Assembly: GCA_964351365.1 (NCBI GenBank)
Contig: CAYGNP010000005.1
Location: 1 to 64,000 of the forward strand
Length of the DNA stretch: 64,000 nucleotides
Origin: UBA1672 sp964351365
Lineage (GTDB): Bacteria > Pseudomonadota > Alphaproteobacteria > Micavibrionales > Micavibrionaceae
Direction: 5' to 3'
The translations under genes and the position numbers were made by a program. The stretch's first letter is position 1. The number at the start of each line of letters is the position of its first letter. The notes beneath the pieces are model-generated. The model saw only the letters and a program-made list of their open reading frames with translations. It was not told the DNA's origin and made no database searches. Positions 16,800 to 25,095 of the stretch are shown in pieces.

Positions 16800-17330
16800 T
16801 TAATTATCTTTAATCACACCACACGCAATACGATCACCCGCACCACCAATAGGCTGGCTCATATGATCATCCGGCTTATCATGAATCATAAACGCCGAAC
16901 CGTTCATATCCAGAATCTCAAACTCTCCACCTTTAATCACGAGCTCCGGCGCATAAACTTCCGCCTTCACCGTTCCATCATCATGCACAATTAAATTTGG
17001 CAAATCACCAAGCTCCGGCCCGTTTGGATTAAGCAATCCATGCTCAACACCGCCCTGAGTAACATGCCCACCCGCATTTTTGAAATGATCATGATCACCG
17101 CAATCGCCCACATGATGGATATGAAAGCCATGAACGCCCGGCGCAAGACCTTTAAGATCAACCTTAATCAAAACACCCTTAGCACCCTGAACAAGATCAA
17201 TATTGCCCAAAACCTCGCCGGCATTATCAATCATCTCTGCCTTCGCAGTGGCGCTCTCCTGAGCGAATGCTGCGCCTGAACAAAGCCCTAAAATCACTGC
17301 CGAACCAAGCAATAGCCTCATCATGATCAT
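16800..17330 (-). CDS. sodC: Periplasmic Cu/Zn superoxide dismutase
   Basis: 176 aa with a signal peptide (MIMMRLLLGSAVILGLCSGA, cleavage after AFA) and a SODC domain. Metal ligands are visible: GFHIHHVGDCGD, NAGGHVTQGG, the zinc loop to GDLPNLIVHDDG, and the C-terminal GSAFMIHDKPDDH with GGAGDRIACGVI. It removes superoxide in the periplasm. The start ATG overlaps the sucC stop (ATGA), so it is translationally coupled to sucC although functionally unrelated; ATGs at 17324 and 17321 are alternative starts. Its place between sucC and sucD is unusual. Confidence 0.93.
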   Translation of the reverse strand: MIMMRLLLGSAVILGLCSGAAFAQESATAKAEMIDNAGEVLGNIDLVQGAKGVLIKVDLKGLAPGVHGFHIHHVGDCGDHDHFKNAGGHVTQGGVEHGLLNPNGPELGDLPNLIVHDDGTVKAEVYAPELVIKGGEFEILDMNGSAFMIHDKPDDHMSQPIGGAGDRIACGVIKDN

Positions 17331-18529
17331 GCCGCCTTCTGCGCTTTTTTGGTTGCCTCAACAACTTTCTTCGCCGCATCCTCAAGGTTATCTGCAGAGA
17401 TAATCGGCAAGCCCGAACCGGCCATAAGCTCCTTACCTTTTTGTACGTTCGTCCCCTCAAGACGCACCACAAGCGGCACCTTGAGATCAACTTCTTTAGC
17501 CGCAGCAATCACGCCCTGCGCAATAACATCACACTTCATAATCCCGCCAAAAATATTGACCAAAATACCCTTCACATTCGGATCAGATAAAATAATCTTA
17601 AACGCCGTTGTTACGCGCTCCGCCGTTGCACCACCGCCAACATCCAAAAAGTTCGCAGGCTCCCCGCCATGCAACTTGATAATGTCCATGGTCGACATCG
17701 CAAGACCCGCACCATTGACCATACAGCCAATATTGCCGTCCAGACGCACATAAGACAGCTCATTATCTGCTGCAATCTTCTCATTTGCATCTTCTTCGGT
17801 TTCATCGCGCATCGAAAAAACCTCTTTCTGACGATAGAGCGCATTGGGATCAAAATTCATCTTCGCATCCAGCGCCATCACCTCATCACCAACAAGAATC
17901 ATCGGGTTAATCTCAACAATCGAGGCATCCAGATCAATAAACGCCTGATACAGCGCAGAGAAAAACTTCGTCGCACTTTTAATTTGCGCGCCCTTAAGCC
18001 CCAGACCAAACGCCAGCTTGCGGCAATGAAATCCTGAAATCCCGCTCGCCGGATCAACCGAGACCTTGATAATTTTCTCCGGGCTATTATGCGCAACCTC
18101 TTCAATATCCATCCCGCCCTCGGTCGACACCATAAAGGTCACGCGGCTGCTCGCGCGGTCAAGCACAACAGAGCAGTAATATTCCTTCTCGATATCAACG
18201 CCATCAGTCACATAAAGGCGCTGAACCTCTTTACCCTCTGGCCCGGTCTGTTTGGTAACAAGCGTTTTGCCCATCATCGCTTCCGCCGCAGCCTTCACAT
18301 CATCAACAGTTTTGCACAAACGAACACCGCCCTTACCGCTTGGATTATCCGTGAAATGCCCCGCGCCGCGCCCACCCGCATGAATTTGGGCTTTAACCAC
18401 AAACAGCTTTGATTTCAACTTTTTCGCGGCATCAACGGCCTCATCCACGCTCATCGCAGGAATGCCTTTAGGCACGCTTACGCCGTATTTTTCTAACAAC
18501 TCTTTGGCTTGATATTCATGAATATTCAT
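17327..18529 (-). CDS. sucC: Succinyl-CoA ligase, beta subunit
   Basis: 400 aa ATP-grasp subunit. Seen: MNIHEYQAKELLEKYGVSVP, the lysine-rich FVVKAQIHAGGRGAGHF nucleotide-binding segment, EINPMILVGDEVMALDAK, GLAMSTMDIIKLHGG and NIFGGIMKCDVIAQG. Full length. First of sucC-sodC-sucD on the minus strand; mdh, its usual upstream neighbour, is 5.5 kb away beyond three plus-strand cell-wall genes. Confidence 0.97.
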   Translation of the reverse strand: MNIHEYQAKELLEKYGVSVPKGIPAMSVDEAVDAAKKLKSKLFVVKAQIHAGGRGAGHFTDNPSGKGGVRLCKTVDDVKAAAEAMMGKTLVTKQTGPEGKEVQRLYVTDGVDIEKEYYCSVVLDRASSRVTFMVSTEGGMDIEEVAHNSPEKIIKVSVDPASGISGFHCRKLAFGLGLKGAQIKSATKFFSALYQAFIDLDASIVEINPMILVGDEVMALDAKMNFDPNALYRQKEVFSMRDETEEDANEKIAADNELSYVRLDGNIGCMVNGAGLAMSTMDIIKLHGGEPANFLDVGGGATAERVTTAFKIILSDPNVKGILVNIFGGIMKCDVIAQGVIAAAKEVDLKVPLVVRLEGTNVQKGKELMAGSGLPIISADNLEDAAKKVVEATKKAQKAA

Positions 18530-18645
18530 AACGCTCTAGGCTCCGTCTGATCGAATCTTTATACAATCTGGTTTAGCACTCAAAACCGCACTTGGAAACA
18601 GGAAATTTGCGCGAAACGTAAAGATATGACTTGTGTATGTTCTTT

Positions 18646-18675
18646 TTGACAAAACCATGCTTTTTCCTTTAAACT
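18646..18675 (+). promoter_or_regulatory. Promoter of the coiled-coil protein gene
   Basis: TTGACA (18646-18651), 18-nt spacer, TAAACT (18670-18675). Transcription from here would begin about 30 nt before the ATG at 18714 and excludes in-frame starts further upstream. Confidence 0.6.
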
Positions 18676-18713
18676 ATGCCATAAGCGGAAGATTAAAAGA
18701 ATTTGAGGAAATT

Positions 18714-20915
18714 ATGGTTACGGGTAAAGATCCATCAGACACAAAACTCTATAATGATGCACTATCAGGTGCAGGTGATCGATACGCAGGAACCATCTTC
18801 TCCGAGATAAAAGAAACCGAGCAACGCCGCGAACGCGAGCGTCAGGCCAATGCCGCCAAAATCGCCGCCATTGCAAATATCGCACAAGCCACAGAATATT
18901 ACAAACAAATGGGCGTTCAACTCTCCGCCCTGACCACCGCCAGCACGGAAATGGGCGAACAAGTCAACATCGTCCAGCAAGAACTCGGCAGCAGAATCGA
19001 CGTGCTCGAGGCAAAGATCGCCGAAAAAAGAGAAGAGCTAAAAACCCTCCAAGATAAAGTCGCCGCCGGTACGGCCACACCCGCAGAAATCGAGCAGGCC
19101 GAAAAACTTGAAATCCACCTGCAAGGACAAGGAAAACTCGTTGAGGCATACCGCCAAGAAAGCAAAATCCTGAGCGGTAAATATGACACGCACAAAGCCG
19201 ACCTCGAACAGGCGCAGGCGAAATACGATTCCATTCAGGCAAAAATTGATGCCGCCTCTGATAGTGACACTGCAAGCATAGAAGCTCTTAAAGTTGAGCT
19301 GCAAGGCGCGCAAGACGCCATCGACAAAGCACAAACATCCCTCGATCAGGTAGAAGCTCAAGTCGCACAAGCACAGCTCAGCCTCGAACTGACATCCAGC
19401 ATGTATGAAGCCGGGGCAGATAATACCGCTTACATGAATTACTCAGTCCCGCAATTACAGGCACAAGCTGACCTCGCCGCCGCCTTCGTTAGCGCCCGCG
19501 CAGATGGTACACTCACCGCCGCAGAACAACAAAATCTGGGCGCCCTGTTCGCACAAACCGGCCTTGACCCGGCTGATGCAAGCGTCATCGGCGGCTTTCA
19601 GCAATTCTCCGGCGCCGTTAAAGACGGCACGTATCACGTCGAAGGCGCAAATGGTCAAATCCTCAAAGGCGATCAGGCCTATAAATATTTGCTCGCTAGC
19701 TTCGCTTCTCTCAAGAAAATGCAACCGCCAATTCAGGCAAGCACGAATGATATCGTCGCTATGTTTGATGATCGAATCACCGCCCTTAATTCATCCGCCG
19801 ACATGCAGCATGCCCCGGATACCATGGGCCCACCCGTCCCCGGCGTTTCTGCGGCAAACGAACTCGCAAATATCTATGCGGAAAAAAGAGATGAACTTAC
19901 CGCCAAATATGAACTATACGACGTAAAAGTCGCACAAGCTCAGGAAGCATTGGACAACCTCTCCGCGCAAGGCGCCTCACCCGAAGAATTGCTCGCCGCG
20001 CAAAACACCCTAAACGCTGCCACCAGTGCACGTGATGACGTGGTCACCGAAGCGCAGCAAGCACTAGAAACACTCGATAAAACCGCAGGCCTGTCCAGCG
20101 AACTCTCAACAGAATGCTCCACCGTGGAATACGGCAAGGAACAATTCGCGATGGTCCAAGAACTCAAGGCCACAGGTGACATAACCGCCGCTAACGCCGC
20201 CGCCGCTGGAGACTCCGTGCGCGCAATTGACGTCTCTCATCTGAAACTTCCCAACATTGAAGTCATCGGCTCGTCTAATGCCGAAACTGATACAGTATGG
20301 ACAGCTGAAGAAACACTTACTCTTGATCCGGACGCAGAATTCCTTCGCATCGGTGGATTAATTGAAAATAAAATTGAAAACGGCGAGATTACGCTCGCAC
20401 AAATTGAGCAAGCAGCAGGACCAAACGCTTCTCCAGAATTAATGGCAAAAATCGAAGCAACCCTCGAGCGTGCCGGTATAAAAATTCTCCGGCCCGATGA
20501 AAACACGCCAAACCCAACCAACAGCATCTTTGTCGATAAACTCGAACCCGGTGCAAAAATGGCCTCCTATCAGTATTTAGGTGCAACCGCACCCGCAAAT
20601 TCTATTCAGCTTCCCACGCAGGCCTACGGAACCGCCGCACCTGCAAATTACGCCAGCTTCGCTGGCGGCCCTGAATTCGCAAAATATAACCCTGTAGACG
20701 GGCCAACACCCTCATACGCCGTGCCCACAATGAACAAAGCACCGGAATCCCTCACCTTCGCCGAGGCAAAACCGGCCGGACAAGCAGCGCCAGGCGCATC
20801 AGGCGGCCTCACCCCCGCAGAGCTTCTTGAAATGCGTTTTGCAGAGCAGGAACGCGCCGCAGGCCTAGGCCCTAGTGGTAGCGGCGGTGCCGGTGGCGGT
20901 GCAGGCGTTGCCTAA
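18714..20915 (+). CDS. Large Ala-rich coiled-coil protein of unknown function
   Basis: 733 aa from the ATG at 18714 (MVTGKDPSDTKLYNDALSG), chosen because TTGAGGAAATT precedes it and the promoter lies just upstream; the frame is open from a GTG at 18633. No signal peptide or membrane helix. Residues ~35-230 are a long coiled coil (KIAEKREELKTLQDKVAAGT and similar heptads), followed by a globular Ala-rich section, another coiled-coil stretch near 390-450, and a low-complexity C-terminus rich in Pro, Ala and Gly, ending GGAGGGAGVA. Not assigned to a named family. Neighbour to a lytic transglycosylase/M23 gene with a similarly Ala/Pro-rich tail; the two may act together in wall remodelling or a surface structure (inference). 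Confidence 0.75.
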   Translation: MVTGKDPSDTKLYNDALSGAGDRYAGTIFSEIKETEQRRERERQANAAKIAAIANIAQATEYYKQMGVQLSALTTASTEMGEQVNIVQQELGSRIDVLEAKIAEKREELKTLQDKVAAGTATPAEIEQAEKLEIHLQGQGKLVEAYRQESKILSGKYDTHKADLEQAQAKYDSIQAKIDAASDSDTASIEALKVELQGAQDAIDKAQTSLDQVEAQVAQAQLSLELTSSMYEAGADNTAYMNYSVPQLQAQADLAAAFVSARADGTLTAAEQQNLGALFAQTGLDPADASVIGGFQQFSGAVKDGTYHVEGANGQILKGDQAYKYLLASFASLKKMQPPIQASTNDIVAMFDDRITALNSSADMQHAPDTMGPPVPGVSAANELANIYAEKRDELTAKYELYDVKVAQAQEALDNLSAQGASPEELLAAQNTLNAATSARDDVVTEAQQALETLDKTAGLSSELSTECSTVEYGKEQFAMVQELKATGDITAANAAAAGDSVRAIDVSHLKLPNIEVIGSSNAETDTVWTAEETLTLDPDAEFLRIGGLIENKIENGEITLAQIEQAAGPNASPELMAKIEATLERAGIKILRPDENTPNPTNSIFVDKLEPGAKMASYQYLGATAPANSIQLPTQAYGTAAPANYASFAGGPEFAKYNPVDGPTPSYAVPTMNKAPESLTFAEAKPAGQAAPGASGGLTPAELLEMRFAEQERAAGLGPSGSGGAGGGAGVA

Positions 20916-20927
20916 TAAGCAAAAAGT

Positions 20928-20956
20928 TTGACGAATCTACACTTAATGTATACACT
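20928..20956 (+). promoter_or_regulatory. Promoter of the SLT/M23 protein gene
   Basis: TTGACG (20928-20933), 17-nt spacer, TACACT (20951-20956). It lies in the 108-bp spacer after the coiled-coil gene and gives the downstream gene its own promoter with a ~60-nt leader. Confidence 0.6.
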
Positions 20957-21023
20957 AAAGAGTAAATATGGGTGAAAAGAAGGTTAACCTTCTGATATAA
21001 ATTACAAAAAGGGTGCTTAGAAA

Positions 21024-22925
21024 TTGGTTACAACACCAACCAACACAGATACATTAGAATTAGAAGCGCAGCGCACAAGGGAAGAGCGTGCGAATAGAGA
21101 CACGCGCCGCCTGACCACAGACATGGAATTTAATGGCTTTGCGCTACTTCAGCTCCTCTTTGCCATCTTCTTTGGCGATCAGGGCCAGAAGACCGAAGCA
21201 ATTACCCAATTCTCAACCGCCCTCGGCCTTGACCCAAACACAATACAAGACACCCTGGGGCGGGTTAGCTCTGGAGAAATTAGCGCCTTCCGCGCCGCAA
21301 CAGAAACATTCGCCAGCATTAACCCAGATAATATTGACCATGCGGCACTCGGTAACATAAATGTCGCAGATCTCGTTGGCAGCAACCAAGGCTCAACCCT
21401 CCTTCACCCCGATCTTGTCAAAAGGATGCAAAGCGACCCTCAGGTTGCGCACTATGTAGATTTAACCTTCAAGGCCGCTGAAAATCATGGCCTTGACCCT
21501 GCGCTCCTTGCTAATCAGTTCTGGATAGAATCACGTTTTAAACCGAATGCTCAATCAGGCGCAGGCGCAATGGGTATCGCGCAATTCATGCCTTTCCACG
21601 AAGGAAAATGGGGCCTGAATTCGCGCGCTGATTTCTTCGATCCCGAAAAATCAATTGAGGCCGGCGCGCAGTTTATGGCGCACCTCACCCAAAAGTATGG
21701 TAGTCAGTCTCTCGCGCTCGTTGCCTATAACGGTGGCGGTGGCGCTATTGACTGGGTAGAAAACAACACTTCTGGCCCTGTTACCGTCGGTTCATGGATA
21801 CAATACGCTTCACAGGAACGTGCAGAAAAAGGAGTTGGAGCGTCAAATTTATGGCGCAATCAAACCTTCGATTATGTTACAAAAATTGACTCAAACTTTT
21901 GGTCAGCCGGTCAAATTGCTGAGGCAAGAGCCCTCAACGCCCAAGCCATGGCCAGCCTCGGCCGCGAAGTTACACCGGAACAAAACGCACAACTCGCAAG
22001 CGCAGAGCCCCGCATTAGAAACGGCGAACTGCGCATCCTCCCTCCTCTAGGTGAGAAGTCTGTACTTACATCAGACTTCGGACCACGTGATCTAGCCATG
22101 TCATCCATGCATCACGGTGTTGATTTTAAAACAACGCATATTGATCCAAATGGTGAGGTTTCTTTGCGCGCCCGCCAGACGATGACCTATATCGGTGGTG
22201 GGTATGAAAGAGGCTTTGGAAATCGCGCAATTTTTGCACTTGGAACAGATGACCGTGGACGCACCATTACAGTACAATATGCACACCTCTCCGCCCTGCC
22301 GAAACTGCAACCTGGAGTCGTTGTTAACCCTGGAGATTATATTGGAACCACAGGTGCAACAGGGCGCATTACCGGCCCACATCTCGACTATCAAGTTCGG
22401 ATTGGCGAACAAACCGTTGACCCAATGCTTGCTTTTGAGACAGATCTTGCTGACGCCCGCGAGGGCGATCGCCTGATTGCAAACGCTCAGGCCACTCTTG
22501 GTAACCGCGCACATTCCGGCACTTACGCCGCAATGATCGAGCCTTCACTGAGAAACCCATCAGTGCGTAACAGTATCGCAGCCCTTGATGACCACCGCGA
22601 AGAACAAGCACACCAACAAGTTGCAGCAGCCACCAATGCACCGCCCGCAGCAGAACCAACAACAACCGCAGCCCCAACCATCGATCAGGCGCTCGCTCCA
22701 ACCGGCACACCACAAGCAGGCGCTTTAACCACCGCATTCGGCACTGGCAAAGGCACGAAAGAAAAAGATCCCGTACAACCTGAGCCTCTCACCCCTGCTT
22801 TTGACGGAGTTGGCAGAGACCAAATCGCTGCAGCTGCAGCAGCAGCCGCAGCAGCACAACAAATCGCCTCCCTCACCGCTGCCGGAGCGCCGCGCGAACT
22901 CGAAACCACAGCCCCAAAAGCCTAA
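21024..22925 (+). CDS. Lytic transglycosylase (SLT) and M23-like peptidase, two-domain protein
   Basis: 633 aa from a TTG (21024) ten nt after AAAAAGGG; an internal ATG at 21123 has no ribosome-binding site. A hydrophobic stretch (FALLQLLFAIFF, 39-50) may insert in the membrane or aid export; there is no classical signal peptide. Residues ~140-250 are an SLT goose-lysozyme-like domain with catalytic E169 (LANQFWIESRF), GAMGIAQFMP and ALVAYNGG. Residues ~335-475 resemble an M23 peptidase: H363-x3-D367 and H421 are kept, but the final H-x-H reads H453-L-D455, so a zinc-ligand His is Asp. The tail is Ala/Pro/Thr-rich with an Ala run. Likely cuts glycan strands; peptide cleavage is doubtful. Confidence 0.85.
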   Translation: MVTTPTNTDTLELEAQRTREERANRDTRRLTTDMEFNGFALLQLLFAIFFGDQGQKTEAITQFSTALGLDPNTIQDTLGRVSSGEISAFRAATETFASINPDNIDHAALGNINVADLVGSNQGSTLLHPDLVKRMQSDPQVAHYVDLTFKAAENHGLDPALLANQFWIESRFKPNAQSGAGAMGIAQFMPFHEGKWGLNSRADFFDPEKSIEAGAQFMAHLTQKYGSQSLALVAYNGGGGAIDWVENNTSGPVTVGSWIQYASQERAEKGVGASNLWRNQTFDYVTKIDSNFWSAGQIAEARALNAQAMASLGREVTPEQNAQLASAEPRIRNGELRILPPLGEKSVLTSDFGPRDLAMSSMHHGVDFKTTHIDPNGEVSLRARQTMTYIGGGYERGFGNRAIFALGTDDRGRTITVQYAHLSALPKLQPGVVVNPGDYIGTTGATGRITGPHLDYQVRIGEQTVDPMLAFETDLADAREGDRLIANAQATLGNRAHSGTYAAMIEPSLRNPSVRNSIAALDDHREEQAHQQVAAATNAPPAAEPTTTAAPTIDQALAPTGTPQAGALTTAFGTGKGTKEKDPVQPEPLTPAFDGVGRDQIAAAAAAAAAAQQIASLTAAGAPRELETTAPKA

Positions 22926-22963
22926 CCCCATCATTTTAGGTTCCCTTCCGCGCCATGACGCGG

Positions 22964-22969
22964 TATAAT
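22964..22969 (+). promoter_or_regulatory. Consensus -10 box upstream of the secreted SLT protein
   Basis: Perfect TATAAT 47 nt before the ATG at 23016, preceded by a small inverted repeat CCGCG/CGCGG (about 22949-22964). No good -35 box is visible, so activator dependence is possible. Confidence 0.4.
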
Positions 22970-23015
22970 ATTCTCAACTACTCGCGTATATCCCTCCCCC
23001 ACACAGGAATTTTCC

Positions 23016-24014
23016 ATGCTTTGCGCGCGTCTTGCCCTTATTCTCTGCCTGACAACCATGCCAAACACAATTGTACACGCTCAGGAAAGCGAGCGCACAG
23101 AACCACTTCACATCAAATTTGCACCCACAAAACCGGAACAAAAAATAAAAATCACAACGGTTCGCGTCAAAAAACAGGAAATCAAAACACCTGAGATTAC
23201 AGAAAAGAAAAGTGACAAAAGCGACCTTCTGGCCCTGATCGATAAAAAACTGTCCGGCCAGAACATTAACTTCAGCCCGCAAGCCACATGCAGAAATAGA
23301 GATGAAATTCTGGCTCAATCCCTCAAAGCCGAACTGGACAAAAAAAATCAAGACCCCGCTCTGATCGACATTCTTTACACAGCACATCAGAAAACCGGTG
23401 CCCCCTTTGATGTTCTGGTTCTCACCGCCATGATCGAGAGCAATCTGGGCACTATGTTAATCGCAACGCCGCCGACCACATCGGCGCGCGGCCTGTTCCA
23501 ATATATCGATGAAACCTGGCTCCAGCTTGCCCAAAAATACGGCTCAAATATTGACCAATTAAACAAGCCAGAACTTACAAACGAAGAAATTCTGGCCCTA
23601 CGCGACAACCCGAAAGTCTCGGCATTAATAAAAGGATATCAGTTTAAGGAAGAAACGCCCATAATCGTATCGTATAAAAAATCCGAAAATATCACCGCCA
23701 CCGATCACTATATTATGCACATGCTGGGAAATGCAAACGCGCGCGTATTTTACAATCTCATCCACGAGCGATCACCCATGATTATGGCCTATCTGACCAA
23801 CAAGATGTTCCAGGACGCCATCAACCTGAACCGCTCCTTTTTCTATGATGCATCAGGAGACGGCCTCAACGCTTCGCAAGCCTACCGGCAATTTGAACAG
23901 AAAATTGCAGATAAACAAGCGGAGCTCCGCGAAACGACTAAGCGCCACAGCCCGGATTGCGCCCTACCGACGATAACAACGGTACAAGAAAAACACAGCC
24001 CTGCTAAGAACTAG
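23016..24014 (+). CDS. Secreted lytic-transglycosylase-like protein
   Basis: 332 aa with a signal peptide (MLCARLALILCLTTMPNTIV, cleavage after VHA). A charged linker precedes an SLT-like domain with catalytic E141 (LVLTAMIESNLG), SARGLFQYIDETWL and a Tyr/Asn-containing C-terminal lobe (HMLGNANARVFYNL). It resembles the alphaproteobacterial family of periplasmic SLT proteins with the SARGxFQ motif. Probably cuts peptidoglycan in the periplasm. It forms a plus-strand cell-wall group with the two genes before it, and its stop overlaps the end of mdh by 4 bp. Confidence 0.8.
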   Translation: MLCARLALILCLTTMPNTIVHAQESERTEPLHIKFAPTKPEQKIKITTVRVKKQEIKTPEITEKKSDKSDLLALIDKKLSGQNINFSPQATCRNRDEILAQSLKAELDKKNQDPALIDILYTAHQKTGAPFDVLVLTAMIESNLGTMLIATPPTTSARGLFQYIDETWLQLAQKYGSNIDQLNKPELTNEEILALRDNPKVSALIKGYQFKEETPIIVSYKKSENITATDHYIMHMLGNANARVFYNLIHERSPMIMAYLTNKMFQDAINLNRSFFYDASGDGLNASQAYRQFEQKIADKQAELRETTKRHSPDCALPTITTVQEKHSPAKN

Positions 24015-25009
24015 GCCGCAGCCGCTTTCCCCCCAAACAGCTTCTCAACAGCCGCTCGCTCCGCGCGTAGCTCGGCATCCGTCTCATCCAGACGTTTTTG
24101 TGAGAACGCATTAATCTCGAGCCCCTGAACAATTTCGTACTTGCCGCCTTTACACGTCACAGGATACCCAAAAATCACACCGGGTTTAATGCCATATGAT
24201 CCATCGGAGGGAATTGCCATAGAAACCCAGCAGTCTTTCTCCGTCCCCAACGCCCAATTGCGCATATGATCAATCGCCGCCGAAGCCGCACTTGCCGCGC
24301 TCGAAGCCCCACGCGCCTTGATAATCGCCGCGCCGCGCTGCTGCACCTGCGGAATATACGTGCCCTCATACCACGCCTGATCAATTTGCCCCAGCGCAGG
24401 CTTACCCTTCACACTCGCGTGATGCACATCCGGATATTGCGTCGAGCTGTGATTCCCCCAGATAATAATATTCTTAACATCCGTGTTATGCGCGCCCACT
24501 TTTTCCGCGAGCAAACTCATAGCGCGGTTATGATCAAGCCGCACCATCGCCGTAAAACATTTCGGATCAAGATCAGGTGCATTTTGTTGCGCAATGAGTG
24601 CATTCGTATTCGCCGGATTACCAACAACAAGAACCTTCACATCACGTTTGGCATGCGCATTAATCGCGCGCCCCTGCGGCCCGAAAATACCGCCATTCGC
24701 CTCAAGCAAATCCTTGCGCTCCATGCCATCTTTACGCGGCATCGCACCGACCAGATAGGCATAATCCACATCCTTAAACGCTACATTCGGATCATCCGTA
24801 GCCACCGTGCCCGCAAGCAGAGGAAATGCACAATCATTCAGCTCCATAATCACACCCTGCAAAGCACCAAGTGCGGGAGTAACCTCCAGCAAATGCAAAA
24901 TCACCGGCTGATCCGGGCCCAACATATCACCAGCCGCCAAACGGAACAAAAGCGCATAGCCGATCTGACCTGCCGCCCCTGTAATTGCTATTCTAACCGG
25001 TTTTTTCAT
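24011..25009 (-). CDS. mdh: Malate dehydrogenase (NAD), cytosolic-type family
   Basis: 332 aa from the ATG at 25009, which has AAAGGG at suitable distance; a GTG at 25015 is the alternative. It oxidises malate to oxaloacetate. Motifs are of the family that includes eukaryotic cytosolic and many gammaproteobacterial-like enzymes: ITGAAGQIGYALLFRLAAGD, YLVGAMPRKDGMERKDLL, VVGNPANTNALI, and catalytic WGNHSSTQYPDVHHA. Most alphaproteobacteria instead have the LDH-like form starting with a GAGMIG motif. It stands upstream of sucC in the conserved order, although three plus-strand genes intervene. Confidence 0.94.
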   Translation of the reverse strand: MKKPVRIAITGAAGQIGYALLFRLAAGDMLGPDQPVILHLLEVTPALGALQGVIMELNDCAFPLLAGTVATDDPNVAFKDVDYAYLVGAMPRKDGMERKDLLEANGGIFGPQGRAINAHAKRDVKVLVVGNPANTNALIAQQNAPDLDPKCFTAMVRLDHNRAMSLLAEKVGAHNTDVKNIIIWGNHSSTQYPDVHHASVKGKPALGQIDQAWYEGTYIPQVQQRGAAIIKARGASSAASAASAAIDHMRNWALGTEKDCWVSMAIPSDGSYGIKPGVIFGYPVTCKGGKYEIVQGLEINAFSQKRLDETDAELRAERAAVEKLFGGKAAAA

Positions 25010-25095
25010 AGTCACTGCCCTTTCGTGGAAATGCGTTATTACGCAAGAATCCTAACGTTTTTAGACCAGTCTGACAATGATGAAAATAAAAAGCC

